A stretch of 64,000 nt of DNA from contig NZ_CP170197.1 of assembly GCF_047300855.1 (NCBI RefSeq), positions 2,666,001 through 2,730,000 of the forward strand, written 5' to 3'. Source of the stretch: Sulfuriferula sp047300855. GTDB lineage: Bacteria; Pseudomonadota; Gammaproteobacteria; Burkholderiales; Sulfuriferulaceae. Both the position numbers and the translations under genes were made by a program. Numbering within the stretch: position 1 is the stretch's first letter; each line of letters begins with the position of its first letter. Shown here piece by piece: positions 44,489 to 53,357 of the stretch. The notes below the pieces were generated by a model. That model saw only the letters and a list, made by a program, of their open reading frames with translations. It was not told the DNA's origin and ran no database searches.

Positions 44489-45061
44489 TCACTTATCCGC
44501 CTTGATAAGTGCCTTGATCTGCTTGATCAAGCGGGGGTCGTCGAAACGTCTTCCGCCAATTGCACGATATACGATCCGCCCCTCCTTGTTGACAATAAAC
44601 GTGGTGGGTATGCCCATTACTGACCAGGACTTGAGAACCGCAGAATCGCGGTCAAGCACAATGGGAAACGTGGGCATGGTATCCAAGGTTCCGGTAAAGC
44701 TGAAAACGGCATCAGAATCTTCCCCCACGTTCACCGCCAGCACGCCAAAGTTTTCTTTTCCAAGCAATAGCCAAAGCCGCTCTAGGGAGGGCAATTCCTG
44801 CCTGCATGGGGGACACCAAGTAGCCCAGAAATTGACTAACACCACCTTGCCTCGTAGATCAGATAACCGGTGCGATTTCCCATCTATATCGAGCAGAGAG
44901 AAATTCTTCGCCAAGGGTGTTCCCGCCACTTGCGCCAGGGTTTGGGACTGTTCTGCAACGGCCTCATTTATGCACAGGGTAAGGCAGATTAGCCCGCTCA
45001 CCAATAACCTAGCGAGAATCCCTGTCCGTGGCACACCGAACACCGGCAAGTATGCTTTCAT
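44489..45061 (-). CDS. TlpA/ResA-like thioredoxin-fold protein
   Basis: A 190-aa exported thioredoxin-fold protein: N-terminal membrane segment (LARLLVSGLICLTLCINEAVA), active site WATWCPPCRQELPS, cis-proline region MGIPTTFIVN. It is similar in design to the one at 30.6 kb. The start lies 53 bases inside the preceding gene. It probably keeps a periplasmic cysteine reduced. Confidence 0.88.
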   Translation of the reverse strand: MKAYLPVFGVPRTGILARLLVSGLICLTLCINEAVAEQSQTLAQVAGTPLAKNFSLLDIDGKSHRLSDLRGKVVLVNFWATWCPPCRQELPSLERLWLLLGKENFGVLAVNVGEDSDAVFSFTGTLDTMPTFPIVLDRDSAVLKSWSVMGIPTTFIVNKEGRIVYRAIGGRRFDDPRLIKQIKALIKADK

Positions 45062-45614
45062 GCAACACCCCTTTGCTTGTCCATCGAAACTTCAGATCGA
45101 ACTTGCTTCCCATCGGCAGCCTGTATGTGGTCATGCCCTGGTTCCAATCTCCCGGCTCGAAACTCTGCTTCATGGGAAACTGCGACCAGCGAAAGGCGAT
45201 ACGTGCGGATTCGGGTACTTGGTTGGCTTCCCATTGACGCTCCCAATCTGCCTCGAGTTTGAGACCTTGCTCACCTTTTGGGGTGGAGATACGCCAATTG
45301 TCTAGCGCGGTGGACACAGCCGCAGGAACAGAGTCATTGCGAAAGATTGTCTGGAAAACGCAGGTCGAAGCATATTCATCGACGGATTTTCGATCAAAAC
45401 CACGCGCAAGAAAAAAGGCGCGTGCCTGGTCCGGGCTGATCTGAGTCAGGCTCAGAAACACTCCATGATCCTTGCTTTCCCACGTTTCAACCATGTTTTT
45501 TGGGTTAACCACGTGGCGTGTACCGGCCGCACTTGCCACCGTATTCATGACAAATAATGTGGCCAGAACAGCCGCGCTCAGGGCTCGGAGTGAGGGGGCG
45601 GCACCGCAATCCAT
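45009..45614 (-). CDS. Secreted hypothetical protein
   Basis: About 201 aa from ATG 45614 with a signal peptide (LRALSAAVLATLFVMNTVASA). The mature part includes DQARAFFLARGFDRKSVDEYASTCVFQTIF and ends LHESILAGVRCATDRD; two cysteines could form a disulfide. I do not recognise the family. The gene overlaps the TlpA gene, so the TlpA thioredoxin may act on it. An ATG 51 bases upstream is possible but would weaken the signal peptide. Confidence 0.7.
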   Translation of the reverse strand: MDCGAAPSLRALSAAVLATLFVMNTVASAAGTRHVVNPKNMVETWESKDHGVFLSLTQISPDQARAFFLARGFDRKSVDEYASTCVFQTIFRNDSVPAAVSTALDNWRISTPKGEQGLKLEADWERQWEANQVPESARIAFRWSQFPMKQSFEPGDWNQGMTTYRLPMGSKFDLKFRWTSKGVLHESILAGVRCATDRDSR

Positions 45615-45698
45615 GAAAGCCCACCAATAAGCATGCCAAAATTTAACTTTTCGAGTTATCCGCACAGATTTCCTTTTGTGTAAGGAAATAACGATGGT

Positions 45699-46043
45699 TC
45701 AAAACGTGATAACTTCATGGGCCTGAGTCATTTGTGCGCTCAGCGCTTTCATGGAGCCTTTTGACACGCCGGGCAAAAGGTAAGCTTCTCCCCAGCCCAT
45801 CTTACGCATCGTGGAGCCACATACAAAGACCTGCATTCCCACATCCATCATTTCGTAAAACAAATTACGGCAGGGGTTGTCCTCGGCGAGCTTCGGGTCA
45901 GCCAGCCTGGCGCCTTCTTCTACCAGAAACAAAACCACATCCTTATCGTCCGCCATAAGCGCACCCGCTAGCCGTACTGCGGTTAGCGCCCGGTTGTCTG
46001 TGGCTTCCGGCGAAGCATGTAAAACAATTAACGACTTTGCCAT
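45699..46043 (-). CDS. DsrE-family protein, 114 aa
   Basis: A small DsrE/F-fold protein (MAKSLIVLHASPEATDNRALTAVRLAGALMADDKDVVLFLVEEGA) with conserved cysteines in NPCRNLFYE and MQVFVCGSTMRKMGWGE. It is the fourth DsrE-type protein of the window and is different from the other three. The gene follows the MFS gene by 11 bases. It presumably carries sulfane sulfur in the detoxification operon. Confidence 0.83.
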   Translation of the reverse strand: MAKSLIVLHASPEATDNRALTAVRLAGALMADDKDVVLFLVEEGARLADPKLAEDNPCRNLFYEMMDVGMQVFVCGSTMRKMGWGEAYLLPGVSKGSMKALSAQMTQAHEVITF

Positions 46044-46054
46044 ATTCTATCTTC

Positions 46055-47371
46055 CTACTCAGCCGGATTCAGGCGCGGATGGGTTTCCTCACCCCACACC
46101 CATACGATCAAACCCGAAACCAGCATGGCGATGGTCACGAACCAGAATCCGGAGTTGATGGCACCGCTCAGGTTCGCCACCAGTCCCAGCGCCAACGCGC
46201 CGATGCCGTAGCCGAGGTCGCGCCAGAAGCGGTAAATGCCGATGGCTGAACCACGCCAGTTGGGATGCGCAATATCTGCCACTGCGGCACTCAAGTTTGG
46301 GTAGAGCAAAGCCATACCGAAACCCGTCACGGCTGCCGAGAATGACCACCAGAAAATCCCCTCACCCATGAGCATCATGCCCACGCCCGCACCGCAAATC
46401 CACATCCCCCACACGATGGGCTTCTGCCGGCCGATGTGGTCGGACAGTTTGCCGGTGACCAGCTGTGACCCACCCCAGACGAACCCGTACACGCCCACCA
46501 CCCAGCCAATGTTGGGAAGGCTCAAACCATGCTGATAGAGATAAAGCGGGTAGAACACCCAGACCAGCGCATCCACGAATTTTTCCACCAGTCCGGCCTG
46601 GCTGATGACGGCCATGCGCCTGTCGCGCCAGGACATCAGGGTGAAGACCTCCCAGGTGGTGGGAGTGTCGGAAATGTTATGGGGAAAGCGCGGTTTCGGC
46701 CCTTTTGATTGACCCGCAGCATAGCGTGCGCCTTCTGCCTTGGCCCAGGGCAGCGTATCTTTGACCCAGAACAAGGTCAGCGCGATGGCCAGCACGATCA
46801 CCACCAGGCCAAAGATGAGCAGTCCCTGGCGCGCTCCAAACGCAGCCGCCATATAACCGGTGATGATGCCGGCGATGGCCACCCCCACGTAGCCGGAAAA
46901 TTCATTCAAGCCGATGGTGAGGCCGCGCTGGTCGGCACGGGTGATATCCAGCTTGGATGTCTGGGTCATGGACCAGGTGAGTCCCTGGTTGACACCCAGC
47001 AATACCGTCGCCGCAACAATCCAGCCCCAGCTCGGGGCATACAGGATCATGAACGGGATAGGCAACGCCGACAGCCAGCCCAACAACAATACCCGCTTGC
47101 GGCCGATGCGTTCGGACAAACGTCCCGCCACGAAGTTAAGCGGACCCTTAACGAAACCGAACGCCACCACAAACGCCATGAGCAGCAGGAACGAACCCTT
47201 CGGCACACCGAATTCGGACTCCGCCAGGGCCGGTACCACGGTGCGCATCATGCCCAGCGTCAGCCCCACCAGCAGTACCTGGAACAACTGGTGTAAGAAT
47301 TGCACCCGATTGTGGCCGATACCATGTCGGTAATCCTGATAGCCTGCCTGGTGCGAGGTCGAAGTGCTCAT
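46055..47371 (-). CDS. MFS transporter
   Basis: A 438-aa major facilitator with 12 predicted helices and the loop motif GRLSERIGRKRVLL, repeated as GKLSDHIGRQKPIVWG in the second half. The substrate is not evident. It is located between the persulfide dioxygenase-like gene (18 bases upstream) and a dsrE gene, so a sulfur compound or a product of its detoxification is plausible. Confidence 0.87.
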   Translation of the reverse strand: MSTSTSHQAGYQDYRHGIGHNRVQFLHQLFQVLLVGLTLGMMRTVVPALAESEFGVPKGSFLLLMAFVVAFGFVKGPLNFVAGRLSERIGRKRVLLLGWLSALPIPFMILYAPSWGWIVAATVLLGVNQGLTWSMTQTSKLDITRADQRGLTIGLNEFSGYVGVAIAGIITGYMAAAFGARQGLLIFGLVVIVLAIALTLFWVKDTLPWAKAEGARYAAGQSKGPKPRFPHNISDTPTTWEVFTLMSWRDRRMAVISQAGLVEKFVDALVWVFYPLYLYQHGLSLPNIGWVVGVYGFVWGGSQLVTGKLSDHIGRQKPIVWGMWICGAGVGMMLMGEGIFWWSFSAAVTGFGMALLYPNLSAAVADIAHPNWRGSAIGIYRFWRDLGYGIGALALGLVANLSGAINSGFWFVTIAMLVSGLIVWVWGEETHPRLNPAE

Positions 47372-47389
47372 CCAATCATCCCTGTCTCA

Positions 47390-48124
47390 TCAGGCCGCGA
47401 TATTCGCCGCCACCATTTTGTCCATCTCCGCCGGGCGCGGCGGAATTTCGCTGGTGAGATAGCTCACGAACTCATCCCTGACGGTGATATGCAGCCCAGG
47501 ATTGAAGCGTTTTTCGAAACCGATGGTGGAAGACGGTTTGCCGGAAATGCCCGCGCCGCAGGCGCTGCCTGCCTGGTGGCCGGGGAAGATTTCGGTCTCG
47601 TCCGGCAGAGTCAGCAGCTTGGCGTGAATGCTGTCGAACAACATGGCGGCCATCGCTTTTTCGCGCCCGGCAAGATCAGGGCGGCCGACGCTGCCCACGA
47701 ACAGGGTATCGCCGGTAATCACGAACCAGGGTTGTTCACCGCGGCGCTTGTCGGTCACTGCCAGGCAGATGCTGTCCATGGTATGGCCGGGGGTATGCAG
47801 CACCTTGGCCACCACATTCCCGGCCTCGATGACGTCACCGTCGTGGAGGGGATGAAACGGAAATTGCACCACCGAAGCATCGCTTTCGTGCAGGCAATAG
47901 TGCGCGCCCACCATTTCGGCCAGCTTCCTGCCACCGGAATAATGGTCGGCGTGAACATGGGAGTCGATCACGTGGCTGATTGTGACATTGGCCTTTTTAG
48001 CCTCCTCAATGAACCATGCCTCGTCGCCCGCGACCACATCCACGGCAATGGCTTTACCAAGGGTGCCGCAGCCGAAGAAATAGGAAAGTGAAGACTCTTT
48101 AGTAGCTAGCTGTTTGAAAAACAT
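47390..48124 (-). CDS. Metallo-beta-lactamase-fold persulfide dioxygenase-like protein
   Basis: A 244-aa MBL protein with the metal motif DSHVHADHYSGG, then HTPGHTMDSI, TGDTLFVGSVGRPDL and FPGHQAGSACGAGISGKPSS. The N-terminal FKQLATKESSLSYFFGC is typical of ETHE1/Blh-type persulfide dioxygenases, which oxidise glutathione persulfide to sulfite. It heads an operon with MFS, DsrE, secreted protein, TlpA and amidotransferase. The ribosome site is CGGAGG; an operator lies 37 bases upstream. Confidence 0.88.
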   Translation of the reverse strand: MFFKQLATKESSLSYFFGCGTLGKAIAVDVVAGDEAWFIEEAKKANVTISHVIDSHVHADHYSGGRKLAEMVGAHYCLHESDASVVQFPFHPLHDGDVIEAGNVVAKVLHTPGHTMDSICLAVTDKRRGEQPWFVITGDTLFVGSVGRPDLAGREKAMAAMLFDSIHAKLLTLPDETEIFPGHQAGSACGAGISGKPSSTIGFEKRFNPGLHITVRDEFVSYLTSEIPPRPAEMDKMVAANIAA

Positions 48125-48160
48125 GGGTTCCTCCGTGAAATATTTCTGATCAAAAATTAG

Positions 48161-48182
48161 TATTCAAACGAATATTTGAATA
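48161..48182. promoter_or_regulatory. Operator candidate upstream of the persulfide dioxygenase-like gene
   Basis: A near-perfect palindrome TATTCAAA-CGAATA-TTTGAATA between the regulator stop and the dioxygenase start. It is almost the same as the site upstream of safE. The 8-base arms and AT-rich centre fit an ArsR-family dimer. Confidence 0.8.
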
Positions 48183-48248
48183 TTGGACAAAAAATATACC
48201 CAAGTCAACCAAAACATAGAGGGAAAACCCGAAAAGATCAAAAAGTAT

Positions 48249-48914
48249 TCAGTTTTTTTCCACCGGCAACAGGTCTGCTTTCCACTCCGGGTATCCGTCT
48301 TCCAGGCGGCGTGCCTTATATCCCTGGCTGCGCAGCTGGGAAACCGCCTCATATGCGAACATGCAATAAGGCCCCCGACAATAGGCAACCACCTCCTGGT
48401 TCGTCGGCAACTTGGCCAGATGTTTGGACAGGCTGTCCAGAGGGATACTGATTGCGCCTGCGATATGGCCTGCCTGGTATTCTCCTGCCGGTCTGACATC
48501 CACCACCACCGCCTCGCCACTGCTGACCAGTTGCAACAATTCTTCACGCTTGACGGGTTTCAAGTCATCCAGGCGGTCAAAATTCTCCCGGACTATGCGC
48601 TCGACTTCGGCAAGATGGCGTTCAGCTAAACGACGCAATCCGCTCAGGATGTTGGGAATCTCGGAATCATTGAGACTATAGATGACCTGCAACCCCTCCT
48701 TGCGAGATTGCACCACGCCGCTGTCACGCAGTATTTGCAGGTGATGTGAAGTATTTGCCACCGGTATCCCGGTGGCATTCGCCAGCCCTTCTACACTGCG
48801 TTCACCCTGCGCCAGCGCCTCAAGCAACTCAAGTCGACTGGGACTGGCCATGGATTTGGCCACCTTGGCAAAATGCTCATAAAGCTTCTTTTTAGGAGAA
48901 ATAGGCACAGACAT
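48249..48914 (-). CDS. ArsR-family regulator fused to a rhodanese domain
   Basis: A 221-aa fusion. Residues 1-95 are an ArsR winged helix (MASPSRLELLEALAQGERSVEGLANATGIPVANTSHHLQILRDSGVV) with no metal-binding cysteines. Residues 115-215 are a rhodanese domain with DVRPAGEYQAGHI and active loop YCRGPYC. A persulfide on the rhodanese cysteine would be a natural signal for derepression. It is directly upstream of the dioxygenase operon, on the same strand, with the operator in the 124-base gap. A degenerate relative of the operator (TCAAA-ACGAACA-...-TTGATA) lies just upstream of its own start. Confidence 0.9.
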   Translation of the reverse strand: MSVPISPKKKLYEHFAKVAKSMASPSRLELLEALAQGERSVEGLANATGIPVANTSHHLQILRDSGVVQSRKEGLQVIYSLNDSEIPNILSGLRRLAERHLAEVERIVRENFDRLDDLKPVKREELLQLVSSGEAVVVDVRPAGEYQAGHIAGAISIPLDSLSKHLAKLPTNQEVVAYCRGPYCMFAYEAVSQLRSQGYKARRLEDGYPEWKADLLPVEKN

Positions 48915-48967
48915 ATAAAAATTAGGCGCTCAAAAACGAACAGTGATTGATAATTTACTGGCAATGC

Positions 48968-49612
48968 TCAGACTACATCCGCGGTCACTACGAAAAACGA
49001 ACCCAGCGGCAGACTGGCAGGCAATACACTTTCCAGTTGCTGCGCAATCCAGCCGCCTCCCGGTGCAAAAATCGAAAACGCCATACGCAGATTCCGCACC
49101 GGCTGGTCGGCGAACAGTTCGCGTACCTGTGCCACGGTATGCCAATGTGCGCCGTGATAAGCGCCCTGTCCGCCGCCGCGACCTTTTTGCCAATAAAGCA
49201 GACTATGCCGGTTCAACAAGCCCAGCGCAATCCGGCGCCTGGCCACCCGCAGCATCTCCGCGAGTGCAAGGCGCTGATCGGGGATAAAACACAACGCAGT
49301 GACCGCCATCACCAGGTCAAAGCCGCCAGCAGCGAAAGGCAGTGCAAGCGCACTGCCGTTTACATAATTTTCCGTACCCACAGCATGGCGTGCTGCAAAC
49401 GCCAGCCAGTCCCGGTTCGGATCCAGTCCGGTAACGGCAGACTGGCTCCCTCGCGCAAACCGACGGGTGAAATAACCGGTACCGCAACCGACATCCAGCA
49501 TGCTCTCTCCGGATTGAGGCTCAAGCATACGTCGCAATAGACCGGATTCGGTTTCCCCGACCCAGCGTCCGCGAGGCGTCTGGTACCACGCGTCATACTC
49601 AGCCGCCTGCAT
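48968..49612 (-). CDS. SAM-dependent methyltransferase
   Basis: About 214 aa, class I methyltransferase with motif I MLDVGCGTGYFTRRFA and the acidic-loop GLDPNRDW. ATG 49612 (MQAAEYDAWYQTPRGRWVGETE) is preferred because of the GGGGG tract just before it; ATG 49630 is also open. The acceptor is unknown. It lies 54 bases upstream of the ArsR-rhodanese gene on the same strand. Confidence 0.85.
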   Translation of the reverse strand: MQAAEYDAWYQTPRGRWVGETESGLLRRMLEPQSGESMLDVGCGTGYFTRRFARGSQSAVTGLDPNRDWLAFAARHAVGTENYVNGSALALPFAAGGFDLVMAVTALCFIPDQRLALAEMLRVARRRIALGLLNRHSLLYWQKGRGGGQGAYHGAHWHTVAQVRELFADQPVRNLRMAFSIFAPGGGWIAQQLESVLPASLPLGSFFVVTADVV

Positions 49613-49739
49613 CGCACCCCCTGAAGCCATTTAAGATTTTCGTGGATATACCGATAAGTAAGTCAAACCCGGAGTTTGAATTTGGTCACATGGTTTAAAT
49701 AATCAACGATACGACCTGCCCAACCAAGGAACCACCCAC

Positions 49740-50576
49740 ATGCTGCATTTTAGAGCCATCGCACTATTCCTGGCTGGGTTAATTTTCGCTAGCGCGGCCA
49801 GCGCTGGTCTGACCGAGCCTGTTGACAACAAACTCAGGATAGGTGGAACCGGTTGCGCGATCGCCACAATGCAAACCCTCGGCAAGGCGTTCACCAAAAT
49901 CCATCCTGAGGCCACGGTTGTCATCACGCCCAGCCTGGGTAGTAGCGGCGGCATCAAAGCTATGCTGGCCGGCTCTATTGATCTGGCGATCAGCAGCCGC
50001 GACCTGAAACCGGCCGAACGCGCCCAGGGAGTGCTGGCAAGCGAGTATGCCCGCACGCCATTCGTATTCGCCGTCTCCCCGCGGAACAGTGTTGCAGCCA
50101 TTACCACAAACGAGCTGGTCAGGATATACAGCGGTGACAGCACGCTCTGGCCTGACGGGAAAAAACTGCGGCTGGTACTACGTCCGCCGGAAGAGTCGGA
50201 TACGGACATTGTCAAAAGCATGTCCCCGGAAATGAACCGGGCGATGCAAATCGCATTGGCGCGGGAAGGCATGATTAGGGCAATCACCGACCAGGACAGC
50301 GCAGACAAGCTGGAAAAAATTCTTGGCGCCATCGGCACCTCGACGCTGGCACAAATCATTTCCGAACAGCGTGCGCTCAAACCGCTGATTTTGAATGGCG
50401 TCACCCCAAGCCTTGATACGCTGGCAGAAGGGAAATACCCCTATTTTAAAACCTTGCTCATGGTAAGCAGCCCGAAGCCTAGCCCGTTGACCCAGGCATT
50501 TATAGCCTTCGTGCGTTCCGCCGTAGGCCGCCAGATCCTGGCAAAAAATGGCCAATGGGCAGCGCCCGCCAAGTAA
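49740..50576 (+). CDS. Periplasmic phosphate-type binding protein (PstS-like)
   Basis: A 278-aa exported protein: signal peptide (IALFLAGLIFASAASA), then the PBP-like domain with LRIGGTGCAIATMQTLGKAF, TPSLGSSGGIKAMLAGSIDLAISSRD. No ABC transporter genes follow; instead a membrane-bound GGDEF/EAL gene begins 12 bases later. The binding protein may therefore supply a periplasmic signal to c-di-GMP turnover rather than support uptake. Confidence 0.85.
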   Translation: MLHFRAIALFLAGLIFASAASAGLTEPVDNKLRIGGTGCAIATMQTLGKAFTKIHPEATVVITPSLGSSGGIKAMLAGSIDLAISSRDLKPAERAQGVLASEYARTPFVFAVSPRNSVAAITTNELVRIYSGDSTLWPDGKKLRLVLRPPEESDTDIVKSMSPEMNRAMQIALAREGMIRAITDQDSADKLEKILGAIGTSTLAQIISEQRALKPLILNGVTPSLDTLAEGKYPYFKTLLMVSSPKPSPLTQAFIAFVRSAVGRQILAKNGQWAAPAK

Positions 50577-50588
50577 GCCTCGAATGCC

Positions 50589-52844
50589 ATGACGCTGCCT
50601 GACTCAAGACTGGTACCCAATGCGACCTGGCTGGCGGGCATCTTTGCCGGCTTGATCGCACTCGCTTTTCCGCTGTTGTATTTTAGCCTGAGCTACCAAT
50701 ACCAGAGCGCATCAATGCAAACGGAAGTGGAATTCAACGCAGCCAACATTACACATTTGATCAACGCCAACCCTGAATTGTGGCAATTTGAAGAGCACCG
50801 CCTCGTCAGCCTGCTCACCGATCAAGCTTCAACCACCCTGCCCGAGTCGCGCCGTATTGTCGACACCAAGGGCAGGCTCATCGCGCAAAGTCAGGAAAAA
50901 CTCATCCCCCCGTATCTATCACGCTCTGCCGATCTGCTGGATTCCGGCAGCATAGTCGGACGCGTTGAAGTCATCCGGTCCTTGTCTCCACTACTACTAG
51001 ATACTGCAATGGCAGGACTGCTCGGCCTGCTGCTGGGCGGGGTGACTTTCATGGTTTTCCGCACCTATCCCGTGCGCGCACTGAAACGCGCGCTCAACAC
51101 ACTGGCCAATGAAAAAGAGCGCGCCGAGGTCACTCTGCACAGTATCGGGGATGCAGTCATTACCACCAATGCCAACGGCTGTATCGAATATCTCAACCCT
51201 GTCGCCGAGCAGCTGACCGGCTGGAGCAACGCTGCTGCACACGGACAGCCTTCTTCTCAAGTCTTCAATATCATTAATGAAAATACCGGTGAATTGCTGG
51301 ACAACCCGGCGGAAAAGGCGGTCCGGGAAAATCGCATCGTCCCCGCCACCAATCATGCCGGCCTGATCAAGCGCAATGGAAAAATCATCCCTATAGAAGA
51401 CAGTGCCGCCCCCATCTGCAACAGCCATGGCCAGATCATAGGTGCCGTGCTGGTGTTTCACGATGTCAGCCATGCTCGCGCCATGGCGATCAAGCTCAGC
51501 CACCAGGCCAGCCACGATGCCCTGACCGGTCTCCTGAATCGGCACGCATTCGAGACCCGCTTACAGCAGGTGCTTGAAAATGCGGCGCGGGAAAACAGCT
51601 ATCACACCTTGTGCTATATGGATCTGGACCAGTTCAAGATCGTCAACGACACTTGCGGCCACACGGCAGGCGATGAGCTGTTGCGGCAGCTGTCGGCCGA
51701 ACTGCGCGCCCAGGTGCGGGGCTCGGATATCCTTGCGCGCCTGGGCGGAGATGAATTCGGGCTGCTGCTGGAAGGATGCAGCATGAACATGTCCGACATC
51801 ATCGTCGGAAAATTGCTGCAGGCAGTCAGGGATTTTCGCTTCAATTGGCAGGAACAAACTTTCTCGGTAGGCGTCAGCATCGGCGTAGTCAGCGTGCATG
51901 CCAAGTGCGGGGGTCTGATGGAAATCATGCGCGCTGCGGATTCCGCCTGCTATACGGCAAAAGACCGGGGCCGCAACCGCATTTACGTATACCAGCCCGA
52001 TGATCACGAGGTGGCACTGCGGCGCAGCGAAATGCAATGGGTATCGCGCATTACCAAAGCCATTGATGAGGATCGATTTCGCCTTTATTTCCAGACTATC
52101 CGACCGATCATTTCCGGCGCACAGGGCGCTCATTATGAAATCCTGCTGCGCATGCTGGATGAAGACGGAAAAATCATATCGCCGGCTTCCTTTATCCCGG
52201 CCGCCGAACGCTACGGCCTGATGCCGGCCATAGACCGCTGGGTCATCCAAAATACATTCGCCAAACTCGGGCGGCTTTACCGTGGAGGTACGAAGCAGCT
52301 GCTTCATACCTGCTCCATCAATCTTTCCGGCACTTCCTGGGCAAATGAAGATCTGGTGGGTTTCATCTGCGAGATGGCTGCCCAATACAGGGTTCCTGCG
52401 CGCGTGATCTGTTTTGAGCTCACCGAAACTGCCGCCATCACCCATCTCAGCAAAGCCATTGCATTCATCCGTGAACTCAAAAGCGTAGGCTTCCGATTCT
52501 CGCTGGATGATTTCGGCAGCGGCGTCAGTTCGTTTGGCTATCTCAAGCAACTTCCCGTCGACTATCTGAAAATTGACGGCGGCTTTGTCAGAAACATGAT
52601 CGACGACAAAATCGATCTTGCCATGGTGGAGACGATCAATAACATCGGCCACATCATGGGCATCAAAACCATAGCGGAGTTTGTGGAAAACGAAGCCATA
52701 CTGGAAAAACTCACCCATATGGGTGTGGATAACGCTCAGGGCTACGCCATTGCCAAGCCCTTGCCACTGGATGATATTATAGTTGGAGCACCTGCCGTAA
52801 CGCTGCCGCAGGAATTATCCGCATCCCTTATGGCGGTACATTAA
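50589..52844 (+). CDS. Membrane-bound PAS-GGDEF-EAL c-di-GMP protein
   Basis: A 751-aa sensor enzyme. There are two membrane helices (LAGIFAGLIALAFPLLYFSL; MAGLLGLLLGGVTFMVF) around a periplasmic region of about 110 residues, then a PAS domain (residues ~185-300), a GGDEF domain with intact LGGDEFG, and an EAL domain in which the signature is EILLR rather than EALLR but with ELTET, DDFGSG and KIDGGFV present. It probably both makes and degrades c-di-GMP. The stop overlaps the moaC stop on the other strand by four bases. Confidence 0.9.
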   Translation: MTLPDSRLVPNATWLAGIFAGLIALAFPLLYFSLSYQYQSASMQTEVEFNAANITHLINANPELWQFEEHRLVSLLTDQASTTLPESRRIVDTKGRLIAQSQEKLIPPYLSRSADLLDSGSIVGRVEVIRSLSPLLLDTAMAGLLGLLLGGVTFMVFRTYPVRALKRALNTLANEKERAEVTLHSIGDAVITTNANGCIEYLNPVAEQLTGWSNAAAHGQPSSQVFNIINENTGELLDNPAEKAVRENRIVPATNHAGLIKRNGKIIPIEDSAAPICNSHGQIIGAVLVFHDVSHARAMAIKLSHQASHDALTGLLNRHAFETRLQQVLENAARENSYHTLCYMDLDQFKIVNDTCGHTAGDELLRQLSAELRAQVRGSDILARLGGDEFGLLLEGCSMNMSDIIVGKLLQAVRDFRFNWQEQTFSVGVSIGVVSVHAKCGGLMEIMRAADSACYTAKDRGRNRIYVYQPDDHEVALRRSEMQWVSRITKAIDEDRFRLYFQTIRPIISGAQGAHYEILLRMLDEDGKIISPASFIPAAERYGLMPAIDRWVIQNTFAKLGRLYRGGTKQLLHTCSINLSGTSWANEDLVGFICEMAAQYRVPARVICFELTETAAITHLSKAIAFIRELKSVGFRFSLDDFGSGVSSFGYLKQLPVDYLKIDGGFVRNMIDDKIDLAMVETINNIGHIMGIKTIAEFVENEAILEKLTHMGVDNAQGYAIAKPLPLDDIIVGAPAVTLPQELSASLMAVH

Positions 52845-53317
52845 CTCGAGCGCCAATGACCTGATTTCCCGCCCTGTTTTTCCTGCAGATGGATCGTCTC
52901 CATCCGCATTCCCCGATCCACTGCCTTGCACATGTCATAGATAGTAAGCAGCCCGACGCTGAGCGCAGTCAGCGCCTCCATCTCCACGCCGGTTTTGCCC
53001 ACCGTTTCGGCAGTCACCCGGCATTCAATCGCGGAATCCGTCTCCTGCACCAGAAACTCCACTGATACGTGGGTAAGTGCAAGCGGATGGCACAATGGAA
53101 TCAGGTCAGCGGTACGTTTGGATGCCATGATCGCGGCGATGCGCGCGACACCCAGTACATCGCCTTTCTTGGCATTACCGTCGAGGATCATTTTCAGCGT
53201 GGCAGGCTGCATTACGATGCGCCCGGCCGCTACCGCAATGCGCCGGGTATCGGATTTATCGGCCACATCCACCATCCGGGCATGGCCACGGTCATCGAAA
53301 TGAGTGAACTGGTTCAT
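52841..53317 (-). CDS. moaC: Cyclic pyranopterin monophosphate synthase MoaC
   Basis: A 158-aa MoaC from ATG 53317 (MNQFTHFDDRGHARMVDVADK); longer frames carry no MoaC sequence. The signature KKGDVLGVARIAAIMASKRTADLIPLCHPL and the active-site region DMCKAVDRGMRMETIHLQEKQGGKSG are complete. It makes the molybdopterin precursor needed by SoeA and TtrA. It is divergent from the protease gene with 40 bases between starts. Confidence 0.95.
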   Translation of the reverse strand: MNQFTHFDDRGHARMVDVADKSDTRRIAVAAGRIVMQPATLKMILDGNAKKGDVLGVARIAAIMASKRTADLIPLCHPLALTHVSVEFLVQETDSAIECRVTAETVGKTGVEMEALTALSVGLLTIYDMCKAVDRGMRMETIHLQEKQGGKSGHWRSS

Positions 53318-53357
53318 AGTCAGGAACTGGAAAACAGAAGTCGTTATCATAGCATTC

